Origin: Desertimonas sp963772825
GTDB lineage: Bacteria; Actinomycetota; Acidimicrobiia; Acidimicrobiales; Ilumatobacteraceae
Reading direction: 5' to 3'
Assembly (NCBI GenBank): GCA_963772825.1
Contig: CAVYYX010000014.1
Coordinates: 1-64,000 of the forward strand
DNA: 64,000 nucleotides
A program made the translations under genes and the position numbers. The notes under the pieces were generated by a model. The model ran no database searches. It was not told the DNA's origin and saw only the letters and a list, made by a program, of their open reading frames with translations. Of this stretch, positions 35,744 to 45,649 are shown piece after piece. Within the stretch, counting starts at the first letter, position 1. Each line of letters begins with the position of its first letter.

Positions 35744-37164
35744 ACCGAACCAGGATCGCCGCGATCGTCACCGGTGGCCTCGGGGCCGGCGCCGCTGCGG
35801 CGCTGCTGCGGCGCAAGGTCGCCGCCGTGACCAGTTGGCGCACGAGGCGGATGTGGAAGCTCACCGCACGCAACGCGGGCCGCTTCGCCACCACCCGGGC
35901 GAAACGGATGATCACGCCCGCCGAGCGGCGCGCCGAGCTCGACGCCCAGTTCGCGATCCGCACGGCGGCGGACGTCGCCAACGAGCTGGGGCAGATGAAG
36001 GGCGTGCTGATGAAGGTCGGCCAGATGGTCAGCTTCATCGCCGAGGGACTCCCTGACGAGGCCCAGCAGGCGCTCGCCGCGTTGCAGGCCGACGCCGCGC
36101 CGATGGCCCCCACGCTCGCCGCCGAGGTCATCGAGAGCGAACTCGGCGCGGCACCGGAGCGGGTGTTCGCGGCGTGGGAGGACATGCCGGTGGCTGCGGC
36201 GAGCATCGGCCAGGTCCACCGGGCCCGCGACGCCGACGACCGTGAGCTCGCGGTCAAAGTCCAGTTTCCCGGCGTCGCCGAGGCGATCGAGGAAGACCTC
36301 GACGCCGCCGAGGTGATCTATGCCGTGTTCTCGGCGCTCGCCCTCAACGGTCTCGACGCCCGCGCCCTCGTCGACGAGCTGCGCCTGCGAATGCGCGAGG
36401 AGCTCGACTACCGCCGTGAAGCAGCGAACATCGCCGAGTTCGCCGGGCGCTTCGCCGGTCATCCATGGGTGCGCATCCCGACGCTGGCACCCGAGTTCTC
36501 GACGGCGAAGGTGCTGACCACGGAGTGGGTCGACGGGTTGTCATGGGACCAGTTCGTGAGCACGGCCTCGACGCCGACCAAGCAGCGCGCCGCAGAAGTG
36601 ATCTGGCGCTTCGCCCAGCACTCGATCCACCGCATCGGCGTGTTCAACGGTGACCCCCATCCCGGCAACTACCGCTTCCACCGTGACGGCAGCGTCACGT
36701 TCCTCGACTTCGGCCTCGTCAAGCGGTGGGACCATGGCGAGTGGCAACGCCTCGAGCCGTCGCTCGACGCCATCGTGGTCGACCGCGACCCGCAAGCGCT
36801 GGTGGCAGCGATGGAGACCGCCGAGTTTCTCACGCCCGACCACGGGCTAGATCCCCAGCGGGTCTACGACTACGTGTCGACGCCGTACCGGCCGTACCTC
36901 GAGGACGAGTTCACGTTCACCCGCGACTGGATGCGCCGCACGCTTGGCCGCGTCGCCGACATCTCGGGCCCCTACGCCGACGTCATCGCCAAGTTGAACA
37001 TGCCGCCGAGCTACGTGATCCTCGATCGCGTCGTGTGGGGCGTCAGCGCGATCCTCGGCAAGCTGGAGGCCCATGGCCCGTGGCGCGAGATGCTGCTGGA
37101 GTACCGCTGTGGGGCGGCTCCGGCGACCGAGCTCGGTGCCGCCGAGCTGAGCTGGCGCTCATGA
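35740..37164 (+). CDS. ABC1/UbiB-family atypical kinase (AarF domain)
   Basis: This 474-residue protein has the ABC1 family signatures: KxGQ motif (KVGQ, 93-96), A/S-rich loop SIGQVHRA (155-162), Lys in VKVQFPG (about 173), NGDPHPGN (303-310) and LDFGLVKR (322-329). UbiB-family proteins are ATPase/kinase-like and support quinone or lipid metabolism. A short hydrophobic N-terminus (residues 7-22) could be a membrane anchor. ATG at 35740 overlaps the preceding small gene, and its stop overlaps the next gene as ATGA, giving a three-gene unit. Confidence 0.92.
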   Translation: MNRTRIAAIVTGGLGAGAAAALLRRKVAAVTSWRTRRMWKLTARNAGRFATTRAKRMITPAERRAELDAQFAIRTAADVANELGQMKGVLMKVGQMVSFIAEGLPDEAQQALAALQADAAPMAPTLAAEVIESELGAAPERVFAAWEDMPVAAASIGQVHRARDADDRELAVKVQFPGVAEAIEEDLDAAEVIYAVFSALALNGLDARALVDELRLRMREELDYRREAANIAEFAGRFAGHPWVRIPTLAPEFSTAKVLTTEWVDGLSWDQFVSTASTPTKQRAAEVIWRFAQHSIHRIGVFNGDPHPGNYRFHRDGSVTFLDFGLVKRWDHGEWQRLEPSLDAIVVDRDPQALVAAMETAEFLTPDHGLDPQRVYDYVSTPYRPYLEDEFTFTRDWMRRTLGRVADISGPYADVIAKLNMPPSYVILDRVVWGVSAILGKLEAHGPWREMLLEYRCGAAPATELGAAELSWRS

Positions 37165-37640
37165 GCGCGGGCGCCTTTCAATCCATCGACCAACTCGCCC
37201 AGTGGGCGCGGCGGTGGATCGCCGTCGAGGAGCTGCTCTTCGAGACACTCGGCCGGTGGGCGCGGGAGTTGCCCGATCCCTCCGTCAAGCGGTTGTTCGG
37301 GACGTGGTGTCATCGTCACGCGTGGCACGCCGAGTTGTGGCGGGATCGGCTGCCGGCGGTCGACTGGCTCGCCGACACCGGTGACGACGTCGATGCGTGG
37401 ATCGAGCCGTTGCGTGCCGCGCTTGCCGACGTCAGGACGTCCGAGGAGGCGATCGCCGCGCTGCGCGAGTCGGTGTTGCCGGCTCTGGAAGCCGCTGTGG
37501 GCGAGCATCGCGACGCGATCGATCCCCTGCTCGACGGACCGACGGCTCGCGTGCTCGACCTCGTCGGCGCCGACCTCACCACCGAGGTTGGAGTGTTTCC
37601 TGCTGATGGAGTGCTACGTGTCGAGTTCCCCAGCTCGTGA
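37161..37640 (+). CDS. Conserved helical hypothetical protein
   Basis: This 159-residue protein is not assigned to a family by me. It is predicted to be nearly all helical, with a Trp/His-rich N-terminal half (WARRWIAVEELLFETLGRW, GTWCHRHAWHAELWRDRLP). Glu, Glu and His spaced along helices suggest a ferritin-like four-helix bundle that might hold metals, but this is only a hint. No membrane segment or signal is seen. ATG at 37161 overlaps the ABC1-kinase stop, so it likely serves the same process. Its last 27 bases overlap the convergent gene. Confidence 0.7.
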   Translation: MSAGAFQSIDQLAQWARRWIAVEELLFETLGRWARELPDPSVKRLFGTWCHRHAWHAELWRDRLPAVDWLADTGDDVDAWIEPLRAALADVRTSEEAIAALRESVLPALEAAVGEHRDAIDPLLDGPTARVLDLVGADLTTEVGVFPADGVLRVEFPSS

Positions 37641-38300
37641 CACTCCGATGGGGCGCGTCCAGACGTGGACGGCGAGCGCTCGCGGCGGCGGCCAGCGGCC
37701 TTCGCGGCTGTATGCCCACCACTCGAACGGGTTGCGGTAGTACGACCACGCCTCGACGACCCGGCCGAGCGGGTCGTGACGACCGGAGACCACCCAGGCG
37801 ATCAGACCGGCGACGGCACCGAGCACTGTCCAGGCGCCGTACATCAGCGGATACAGCGGGCCGAACCAGCGGGCCTGCCAGACGTGGACGTTTTCGTGAG
37901 CGTCGACCACTCGATTCGGACGGGAACGTCCGGCACCGCTGACCACGTTGCCGATCGTCGTCAGGAAGCCGCGACGAAACGTCAAGCCCTTGACGTAGAC
38001 GTGACGGTCGCGGCGCTCGCTGAGCGAGGCGGCATAATTGCCCGGTGTCCGTTGGGCGACGGCCACGGCGTGCACGACCAGCGCCCCGGCCGTGGTGATC
38101 AGCGCCCAGGTCGAGTCGAGCACGAACGCCGCCACGCCGGCCAACGCCCGCCACCGATAGATCCGATGCCAACCGGCGATCGCCCCGTTGCAGCCGCCGA
38201 CGATCGCTGCGGCAATCGTCAGATCGACCAGTGACCACGCCGCCCCGGCGAGGGCGGCGCCGATGGCCGCGGCCACCGCGGCCTCGGCGAGTTTGGTCAG
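37614..38300 (-). CDS. Small membrane protein with an HExxH motif
   Basis: This protein of up to 228 residues has three to four hydrophobic stretches in the N-terminal part (AAVAAAIGAALAGAAW, AAIVGGCNGAIAGW, VLDSTWALITTAGALVVHAVAV) and then AHENVHVWQARWFGPLYPL, an HExxH signature like that of zinc metallopeptidases, followed by another helix (TVLGAVAGLIAWVV). Function is unknown; a membrane-linked protease-like protein is one reading. The 5' end is ambiguous: the frame opens with CTG at 38300 overlapping the Bax-inhibitor stop (CTGA), and GTG at 38276 is a conventional alternative. It overlaps the convergent gene's end by 27 bp. Confidence 0.65.
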   Translation of the reverse strand: MTKLAEAAVAAAIGAALAGAAWSLVDLTIAAAIVGGCNGAIAGWHRIYRWRALAGVAAFVLDSTWALITTAGALVVHAVAVAQRTPGNYAASLSERRDRHVYVKGLTFRRGFLTTIGNVVSGAGRSRPNRVVDAHENVHVWQARWFGPLYPLMYGAWTVLGAVAGLIAWVVSGRHDPLGRVVEAWSYYRNPFEWWAYSREGRWPPPRALAVHVWTRPIGVSRAGELDT

Positions 38301-39166
38301 TCGCGACCCTGCAGCAGGGCGAACAGGCGCAGCAGCTCGAGGTACAGCCAGACGATCGTGACCAGCAGCCCGAACCCGGCGTACCACTCGAAGTCCTTGG
38401 CCAGGCCGGCCTTCGTGCCCCGCTCGATGAAGTCGAAGTCGAGCGTGAGGTTGAGGGCGGCGAGGCCGGCGACGAGGATGCTGAAACCGATTCCGAGGAG
38501 GCTCGGTTCCCGCAGGAACGTGATGTCGGCACCGAACAGGGCGAACACGAACGACACGAGGTAGAAGGCCATCACGCCGATCGTGGCGAGCACGACCACC
38601 CGGCGGAACTTCTCGGTGACCTTGATGATCCGGGTCTGGTAGAGCAGCAGCATGACGGCGAACACGCCGAGCGTCGCACCGGCCGCCTGCAGGACGATCC
38701 CGTTCCAGAGTTGTTCGTAGTACGCCGAGATGGCGCCGACCGCGAACCCCTGGCCGATGGCGTACACCGGGGCGACGTACTTCGCCAGCTGCGGCTTGAA
38801 CATCAGCAGGATCACGGCGACGAAACCGATGGCGACGCCGACGAGGGCGATGCCCGGGAAGCCGTAGGAGATCGTGTCGGTGAGCGGATCCACCTCGGGG
38901 GCGGGCACGGCTCGCCAGCCGGCTACGGCGGCGGCCAGCAACAGGACGAAGAGGAACCCTGTCCGCTTGATCGTGCCGCCGACCGTCATCGCACCGCTCC
39001 ACGTCGACACGGGGCCGTCGGTGACCGGCGCGGCCGGAGCGCCGGCCGGAGACGTCGGCGGTGCCCAGACCTGCCCGCCCGGGCTCGGCGGCGTCGGCGC
39101 GGCCCACCCGGCCTGCGCCTCGGCGAGCCGCTTCTCGTTCAGGATCGCGTTCTGCATCGGGTTCAT
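38297..39166 (-). CDS. Bax inhibitor-1/YccA family membrane protein
   Basis: This 289-residue protein has a Pro/Ala-rich cytoplasmic N-terminus (to about 75) and seven hydrophobic helices. It matches the actinobacterial Bax inhibitor-1-like family (YccA/YbhL relatives): MTVGGTIKRTGFLFVLLLAAA, ILLMFKPQLAKYVAPVYAIGQGFAVGAIS, and the C-terminal KDFEWYAGFGLLVTIVWLYLELLRL. Relatives influence membrane proteases or ion leak; no precise role is known. ATG at 39166 has a good GGAGGA Shine-Dalgarno directly upstream. The gene is divergent from the sigma factor. Confidence 0.9.
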   Translation of the reverse strand: MNPMQNAILNEKRLAEAQAGWAAPTPPSPGGQVWAPPTSPAGAPAAPVTDGPVSTWSGAMTVGGTIKRTGFLFVLLLAAAVAGWRAVPAPEVDPLTDTISYGFPGIALVGVAIGFVAVILLMFKPQLAKYVAPVYAIGQGFAVGAISAYYEQLWNGIVLQAAGATLGVFAVMLLLYQTRIIKVTEKFRRVVVLATIGVMAFYLVSFVFALFGADITFLREPSLLGIGFSILVAGLAALNLTLDFDFIERGTKAGLAKDFEWYAGFGLLVTIVWLYLELLRLFALLQGRD

Positions 39167-39351
39167 CCTCCAACGTGGCGCCACCGCTCTGGTGTCGACC
39201 AGGAAATATCGTACTGCCGAAGCAGATCGACGACGCGAAAGTCCAGCCGGGTTGGCCATGACCACTCCCTCGGTATCGTGGCGCCATCTCAGCCCGTGGG
39301 GACGGGAGAAAACCTCGACAGCCAGCCGCAGCGTTGGTAGGAGAAGGAGCC

Positions 39352-40293
<942 letters not shown>

Positions 40294-40295
40294 AT

Positions 40296-40318
40296 CTGCC
40301 CTCCGTCAGGCCGGGCAG
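40296..40318. terminator. Candidate stem-loop between sigma factor and DUF3291 gene
   Basis: CTGCCC (40296-40301) and GGGCAG (40313-40318) form a 6-bp GC stem just after the sigma-factor stop and across the end of the convergent DUF3291 gene. No T-tract is present, so support is weak. Confidence 0.35.
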
Positions 40319-40800
40319 GCGTCTCGCTCGTCGACGACGGACTCGGCACCTGCACCGGGCGGCGCGAATCGCTTGGCGAACGTAAACGCGGCTTGGGTGG
40401 GTCCGTGCGCCTCGAGATCGGCGAGGCGGGCGAACGCCTCGTCGATCGACGGGAGGTGTCCGGCGGGGACCCACCACAGCACGAGGTACGCCGTGCCGTA
40501 GCGCTCGAACCACTCACGTCGCCGGCGTAAGAACGCGGTGTGGTCGGATCGATACACGTAGTCGGCGAGTGCCTCGACCGACTCCCACACCGACATGTTG
40601 ATGGCAACCAACTCGTCGTCCTCCACCGGATGCAGTGCCGTGGCGTTGCCCTCGGCGGTCTGCAAACGCCACACGAAGCCTGGCGAGCAGTCCGCCAACG
40701 CGTTGATCTGGTCGAGGGCGTCCTTGAACTCGGCGATCAGTGGATCGTCGATCGGCGCCCTGAGGCGGCCGATGTTGACTTGGGCGAGGTGCCACTCCAT
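40306..40800 (-). CDS. DUF3291 domain protein
   Basis: This 164-residue protein starts WHLAQVNIGRLRAPIDDPLIAEF, the hallmark of DUF3291, and continues with PGFVWRLQTAEGNAT, INMSVWESVEALADYVYRSDHTAFLRRRREWF. The domain has a ferredoxin-like (dimeric alpha/beta barrel) fold related to monooxygenase-like small proteins; no activity is established. It is a single gene between two plus-strand genes. ATG at 40800 fits the conserved N-terminus. Confidence 0.85.
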   Translation of the reverse strand: MEWHLAQVNIGRLRAPIDDPLIAEFKDALDQINALADCSPGFVWRLQTAEGNATALHPVEDDELVAINMSVWESVEALADYVYRSDHTAFLRRRREWFERYGTAYLVLWWVPAGHLPSIDEAFARLADLEAHGPTQAAFTFAKRFAPPGAGAESVVDERDACPA

Positions 40801-40865
40801 GCCGCGATGCTCGCAGATGGGAAACCCGCCCGCCGGGTCGGTAGCTGACCTGCGACCATGCCGGA

Positions 40866-42098
40866 ATGGACGGCATCGAGATTCGGGTCACCGGACCCGA
40901 CGACTTCCGCGCCGCAAGCGCTGTGGTGAGCGCGGCATTGATGCATGCGCCGACCAACGACGAGGATTGGGGCAAGCCCGATCGCCTCGCGTCGTGGGAG
41001 GGCTCCGATTCGCTGTCGGCGTGGGACGGCGGTCGCTGCATCGGTCACGTCGCCGGCTTCCGGTTCGACACGCTCATCCCGGGCGGCGCGTGGTTACCGA
41101 CGAGTGGCGTCACACGGGTCGGCGTGCTGAGCACGCACCGACGTCGGGGTGTGATGCGCGAACTGATGGTTCGCCTGCTGTCCGAGGCAGCCGCTCGCGG
41201 CCAGGTGCTCGCCAGCCTGCGGGCCAGCGAGACGCGCATCTACCAACGGTTCGGCTTCGGACTCGCCGGACGTTGTGCCGAGGCGACGATCACGACGCAG
41301 AGCGCGCTCCCGGTCACGGGCGCCGCGCCGGGCGGCTCGATGCGGCTGCTCGCTCCCGACGAGATCATCGCGACGGCGACCCCCATCTACGACCGTGTCG
41401 CTCGGCGGCCCGGCATCCTGCGCAGGCCGGCATGGATGTGGCAGCGCTACTTCGAAAAGGCGATCGATCTGGGCGGCGACGCCGAGTACGTCGCCGTGCA
41501 CCGCTCCGCCGACGGAACCGACGACGGGTTCGTGCACTACGGCGTGAAGTGGGTCGAGCAACGATCGACACCTCCACGCGGCACCGGTGAGGTGTACGAC
41601 CTCTGGGGCGCGACGCCGGCAGTCGAGCTGGCCCTGTGGGAGTACCTCTGCAACGTCGATCTTGTCGATGAGTGGTTCGCCGAGGAACGTCCCGTCGACG
41701 ACAGCATCCAGCTCGCCGTCGCCGACGCGCGGGCGTACCGCCAGCAGTGGCTGTTCGACGAACAATGGCTCCGCGTCCTCGACGTGGACGCAGCGTTGAC
41801 GGCACGGCGCTATGCCGATGTCGACGCCGCAGTGACGATCCGCGTCGACGATCCGCTGCTCCCGCTGAACACGGGTGCTTGGAGCGTCTCGGCGACGGGC
41901 GCCAAGCGGCTCGCTGACGGAGCAGACGCCGATCTCGTCGTCGACGTCCGGGAGCTGGCCGCGGCGTACCTCGGCGGTACCCCGTGGAGCTCGCTCGCCG
42001 CCGTCGGGCGCGCCGACGTGCGCAACCCCTCCGCCGTGCCGCTCGCCGACGCCTTGTTCGCCGTCCCCGAAGCGCCGTACTGCTGCAGCGGCTTCTAG
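40866..42098 (+). CDS. Eis-like GNAT N-acetyltransferase with SCP2-like C-terminal domain
   Basis: This 410-residue protein has the Eis layout: an N-terminal GNAT (HVAGFRFDTLIPGGAWLPTSGVTRVGVLSTHRRRGVMRELM), a second degenerate GNAT, and an SCP2-like domain (about 300-410, PLLPLNTGAWSVSATG). It ends in Phe; in Mycobacterium tuberculosis Eis the C-terminal carboxylate of Phe acts in catalysis, and a Tyr near residue 125 (TRIYQRFGF) is also retained. Eis enzymes acetylate amines, including aminoglycosides. The natural substrate here is unknown. Repeat A copy 6 follows the stop by two bases. Confidence 0.9.
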   Translation: MDGIEIRVTGPDDFRAASAVVSAALMHAPTNDEDWGKPDRLASWEGSDSLSAWDGGRCIGHVAGFRFDTLIPGGAWLPTSGVTRVGVLSTHRRRGVMRELMVRLLSEAAARGQVLASLRASETRIYQRFGFGLAGRCAEATITTQSALPVTGAAPGGSMRLLAPDEIIATATPIYDRVARRPGILRRPAWMWQRYFEKAIDLGGDAEYVAVHRSADGTDDGFVHYGVKWVEQRSTPPRGTGEVYDLWGATPAVELALWEYLCNVDLVDEWFAEERPVDDSIQLAVADARAYRQQWLFDEQWLRVLDVDAALTARRYADVDAAVTIRVDDPLLPLNTGAWSVSATGAKRLADGADADLVVDVRELAAAYLGGTPWSSLAAVGRADVRNPSAVPLADALFAVPEAPYCCSGF

Positions 42099-42099
42099 C

Positions 42100-42165
42100 C
42101 GTTCATTGCGTTCCCCGGCCACGCAGGCCGTTGATGGCCGCTCCTCGGCTGGCGCCTCGTCGCTT
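42100..42165 (+). repeat. Dispersed intergenic repeat family A, copy 6
   Basis: The 31-base core (42100-42130) is identical to the copies at 21640 and 22682, followed by TTGATGGCCGCTCCTCGGCTG. It begins two bases after the stop of the Eis-like gene, as the other copies sit at gene ends. Confidence 0.85.
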
Positions 42166-42187
42166 GCATCGGAGGACGTTCAACATC

Positions 42188-42246
42188 CGTTCTCCCGTTC
42201 TGGGCGGCCTCCGGTTCATTGGTCGATTTCCCGACGCCAACGTCGG
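42188..42246 (-). repeat. Dispersed intergenic repeat family B, partial copy 3 (reverse)
   Basis: Read on the minus strand it contains GTCGGGAAATCGACC, then CCGGAGGCCGCCCAGAACGG, matching the second half of the copies at 11913 and 60921. With repeat A copy 6 it fills much of the 298-base gap before the Tad locus; the rest (42247-42396) shows only GC-rich sequence and a GGGAGG Shine-Dalgarno. Confidence 0.65.
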
Positions 42247-42396
42247 CACATCGACCAAAGATCGGGGACGCGGCAGATGACCGGTCGCCCATCTCGGTGT
42301 CGCGTTGGCAATCGGCGGCGGCCGCCCTAGCGTCGCCTCACCGACATACCCCGGATGACCGGCGCGCCGTTCTCGGCGCCCACCCGGGAGGTCACG

Positions 42397-43035
42397 ATGA
42401 CGCTCACCGTCTGTTGGTCGGCAAAGGGAGGAAGCGGTACGACCGTCGTCGCCGCGGCGCTCGCCCTCAACGCCGCGTCTCACTCGCTGTTGATCGATCT
42501 CGACGGCGAACTACCCGCCGCCCTCGGCCTTCCCGAACCGAGCGGGCAGGGCCTCAGTGATTGGTTCGCTTCGGAGGCACCCGAGCGATCCGTCCTCGAC
42601 CTGGCCGTCGACGTCTCGCGGTCGACACGCCTCGTCCCGCGCGGGCCGTCGGCGATCGCCAAGGACGCCGAACGATGGTCGGCACTACGCGCCTACCTCG
42701 CCACGTCGCCGCTCGATGTCGTCGTCGACGCCGGCTGCGGAGCACCGCCGGCCGCGCTGCTCGGCGAGCACGTCCGCGGCCTGCTCGTCACCCGGGCGTG
42801 CTATCTCGCGCTGTTGCGGGCCAGTCGCCTTCCGCGGCCCGACGGCATCGTGCTCGTCGCCGAGCACGCCCGCAGCCTGACCACCGCCGACGTCATCAGG
42901 TCGATCGGAGCGCCGGTGGTCGCCACGGTCCCCATCGACCCGGCGATCGCCCGAGCCGTCGACGCCGGGCTACTGGCGGCGCGCTTGCCCGGCTCGATGC
43001 GCAAGTCGCTGGAAGCCCTCAAGGTCGCCGCATGA
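42397..43035 (+). CDS. Septum-site/CpaE-like P-loop protein of the Tad locus (Ssd type)
   Basis: This 212-residue MinD/ParA-like protein starts MTLTVCWSAKGGSGTTVVAAALALN, with the deviant Walker A KGGSGTT and LLIDLDGELPAALGL. It then degenerates toward the C-terminus. Actinobacterial Ssd proteins sit at the head of the tad locus and resemble CpaE, which helps localise pilus assembly. ATG at 42397 has a strong GGGAGG at 42386-42391. The stop overlaps the TadA start (ATGA). Confidence 0.82.
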   Translation: MTLTVCWSAKGGSGTTVVAAALALNAASHSLLIDLDGELPAALGLPEPSGQGLSDWFASEAPERSVLDLAVDVSRSTRLVPRGPSAIAKDAERWSALRAYLATSPLDVVVDAGCGAPPAALLGEHVRGLLVTRACYLALLRASRLPRPDGIVLVAEHARSLTTADVIRSIGAPVVATVPIDPAIARAVDAGLLAARLPGSMRKSLEALKVAA

Positions 43036-44174
43036 GCACCCCGTCGATGCTCAACGACGACGACGCCGACGAGCGACTCGTGGATGCCTTGTGCCGGGCA
43101 GCACAGGGCGAGCCCGGCAGCGCCGAGTTTGCCGTTCGAGAGCACGTACGCAGGCTCGCCCCGCTCGCCGATGCCGTCGAACGCGAACGACTCGTCGGCG
43201 CGGCCGTCGCCCGCCTCGACGGCCTCGGTGCGCTCGACGCGCTGATCCGCGACCCCGCCGTCGACGAGGTGCTCGTGAACGGGGGCGGCGAGATCTGGGT
43301 GGAGCGTGCCGGTCAGCTCGAGCGGCGCGGCCGGATGGCCGCCGGCGATCTCGCCGTGGTGATCGAGCGGATCCTCGCGCCACTCGGCCGGCGCCTCGAC
43401 CGCACGACCCCGATCGTCGACGCCCGGCTGGGCGACGGCACGCGAGTCTGCGCGGTGGTCTCACCGATCAGCGTCGATGGGACGATCCTGTCGCTCCGGC
43501 GCTTCCGCGCCCAACCGCTGCCGTTGACCGCCTTCGGGGGCAGGGCGGCCAACGAGGCGCTCGGTGAGTTGATCGAGCGTCGCTGCAACGCGGTGATCTC
43601 TGGGGCGACCTCGTCGGGCAAGACGTCGCTGCTGTCCAGCTTGCTCGGGCTGACCCAGCCCGGCGAGCGGATCGTGCTGCTCGAGGACACGTCCGAGCTG
43701 GCACCGATGGCCGACCACGTCGTCCGCCTGGAGGCCCGCCCGGCGAGCAACGACGGCCTGCCGGCGATCTCCGTGGAGCAGCTGCTGCACACGGCGTTGC
43801 GACTACGGCCAGACCGACTTGTCGTCGGCGAGGTGCGCGGCCGGGAGGTGCTCGGGCTCGTCCAGGCCTTGAACACCGGTCACGACGGATCGTGGTCGAC
43901 GTGTCACGCCAACAGCGCGCTCGACGCCCTGCATCGCCTCGAAACGCTCGTCGTCCAGGCCGCTCCGGCGTGGCCGCTGCGGGCCGTGCGCGACCACCTC
44001 GTGCGGTGCATCGACGCCGTCGTCCATGTCGTCCGGCTCCCCGGTGGCGGACGCCGAATCGTGGAGATCGCCGAGGTGACCGATCTCGACGGCATGCCGG
44101 CGACGCGACCGATCGTCGACGGCGACGAGCGAGCGGGTCAGTTCCGGCGATCGCGGGTGACCGGATGCCGATGA
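43032..44174 (+). CDS. tadA: Tad/Flp pilus secretion ATPase (TadA/CpaF)
   Basis: This 380-residue secretion ATPase of the VirB11/PulE superfamily has DEVLVNGGGEIWVE, Walker A GATSSGKTS (191-199), an Asp box IVLLEDTSEL, and Walker B with His box (HTALRLRPDRLVVGEVRGREVLGL; TCHANSALDALHRLE). It powers polymerisation of the small pilin at 45650-45901. It overlaps ssd upstream and tadB downstream. Confidence 0.93.
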   Translation: MSTPSMLNDDDADERLVDALCRAAQGEPGSAEFAVREHVRRLAPLADAVERERLVGAAVARLDGLGALDALIRDPAVDEVLVNGGGEIWVERAGQLERRGRMAAGDLAVVIERILAPLGRRLDRTTPIVDARLGDGTRVCAVVSPISVDGTILSLRRFRAQPLPLTAFGGRAANEALGELIERRCNAVISGATSSGKTSLLSSLLGLTQPGERIVLLEDTSELAPMADHVVRLEARPASNDGLPAISVEQLLHTALRLRPDRLVVGEVRGREVLGLVQALNTGHDGSWSTCHANSALDALHRLETLVVQAAPAWPLRAVRDHLVRCIDAVVHVVRLPGGGRRIVEIAEVTDLDGMPATRPIVDGDERAGQFRRSRVTGCR

Positions 44175-44854
44175 CCCTCGACCTGGTCGGTGCGGCCGTC
44201 GCCTCCTCGCTCACCGCCGCCGTGCTCGCCGCGCCGATCGCCGGCCGACTCCCCCGCGGCCGCGTGCTGGTCGCCGCTGGGTCGCGGCGATCATCGTGGT
44301 CCGTGCGATTCCTGCGCCGAGCCAACGAACCGGCGCTCGATGAGGTCGCCACCTGGTGCGAACAGGTCGCGAGGTCGTTGCGCAGCGGCAGCTCGTTGAC
44401 AACTGCGGTGGCCGACAGCGCGGCGACCGAGTCGACGATGTCTCGACTCATCGTGCCCGTGGCCAGAGCCGTCAATCGCGGCGACTCGCTCGTCACCGCC
44501 CTCGATGCCACCGACGTCGACCCCGTGAGTGCGGCCGGGTTGGCGTTCACCGTGCTTCGCTCCTGCGCCCGCTTCGGCGGGCCGGCGGCGGCGCCACTGG
44601 AACGGGCGGCGGCCGCCCTGCGTGCCCGTGACGCCGTCGCCGCCGAACAACGCGCCCAGAGCGCCCAAGCGCAGCTGTCGGCCCGCGTCCTCACACTCGT
44701 GCCGATCGCCCTGCTGGCGATCCTCACCACCACCGACGCCAAGGTTCGCGCCGCCCTCGGCACACCGGCCGGCGCCGCCGTGGTGCTGCTCGGCGCCGTG
44801 CTCAACGGCGCCGGAGCGCTGTGGATGCGCCGGATCATCGGACGGCCGCAGTGA
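44171..44854 (+). CDS. Tad pilus inner-membrane platform protein (TadB-like)
   Basis: This 227-residue protein has an N-terminal hydrophobic helix, the T2SF-type cytoplasmic domain (WCEQVARSLRSGSSLTTAVADSA, RLIVPVARAVNRGDSLVTAL), and two C-terminal helices. With TadC it forms the membrane platform for pilus assembly. ATG at 44171 overlaps the TadA stop (ATGA); ATG at 44165 is possible. It is short compared with proteobacterial TadB, as is usual in actinobacteria. Confidence 0.82.
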   Translation: MTLDLVGAAVASSLTAAVLAAPIAGRLPRGRVLVAAGSRRSSWSVRFLRRANEPALDEVATWCEQVARSLRSGSSLTTAVADSAATESTMSRLIVPVARAVNRGDSLVTALDATDVDPVSAAGLAFTVLRSCARFGGPAAAPLERAAAALRARDAVAAEQRAQSAQAQLSARVLTLVPIALLAILTTTDAKVRAALGTPAGAAVVLLGAVLNGAGALWMRRIIGRPQ

Positions 44855-45594
44855 GCGCCGCGACCATGCTGGCCGGCGGCGCAGCAGCGACGTCGGTGCT
44901 CGTCCTGGGTGCCCGGCGACGACCCTTCGTCAGACGGCCGGTGGCACGCGACCAGGAGGTTGCTCCGGCTGACGGTCGTGAACGCCGCCGCCCCGATCGG
45001 CACCGTGTCGTCGCCATCGTGGCGATCGGGGTCGTGACCGCAACCGCGGTCATCGGGCTCGGCCTCACGGTCGTCGGCGGCGCGTGCGTCGTCGGGGCAG
45101 TGGCGGCGCGCCGTCACCGCGAACGTCGGGCATCACAGCGGGCGATCGACGCGGCGATGCCTGACGTCATCGAGCTGATCGTGATGTGCCTACACGCCGG
45201 ACTGACGCCGGCCCAGGCAGTGACCGAGCTCGCACGCTTGGCCCCGGCGCCCGTGCGACGAGCGTTCCAGTCCACCGAGCAACGGCTGCACCGCGGCGCC
45301 GGCTTCGCCGAGGCCCTCGCCGAGTTGAGCGCCCAATGTGGGCACAGCGCGGTGGCCCTGGTGACGGCGCTCGGCGCCGCCGTTCGTGACGGGCTGCCGC
45401 TCGCCCCGGTTCTCGATCGCCTCACGCACGAGGCCAACGCCGAGCGGCGCCGCGCCGGAGAGGCGGCGGCACGGCGACTCCCCGTCCGGCTGTCGTTTCC
45501 CCTCGTGGCCTGCACGCTGCCCTCGTTCGTCCTCCTCGCCATCGCGCCGGCCGTGCTCGGCGCCCTCTCGACGGTGCGCGGCTCGCCGCCGTGA
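44851..45594 (+). CDS. Tad pilus inner-membrane platform protein (TadC-like)
   Basis: This 247-residue protein has two N-terminal helices, a T2SF domain (AMPDVIELIVMCLHAGLTPAQAVTELARLAP, HRGAGFAEALAELSAQCG), and a C-terminal helix ending CTLPSFVLLAIAPAVLGAL. It is the TadC partner of the preceding gene. GTG at 44851 overlaps the TadB stop. Confidence 0.85.
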   Translation: MSAATMLAGGAAATSVLVLGARRRPFVRRPVARDQEVAPADGRERRRPDRHRVVAIVAIGVVTATAVIGLGLTVVGGACVVGAVAARRHRERRASQRAIDAAMPDVIELIVMCLHAGLTPAQAVTELARLAPAPVRRAFQSTEQRLHRGAGFAEALAELSAQCGHSAVALVTALGAAVRDGLPLAPVLDRLTHEANAERRRAGEAAARRLPVRLSFPLVACTLPSFVLLAIAPAVLGALSTVRGSPP

Positions 45595-45649
45595 CCCCAT
45601 CCAGCAGACCTCCAGGCCGGTCCGGCCACGAGAACCGAATCGAGATGTC

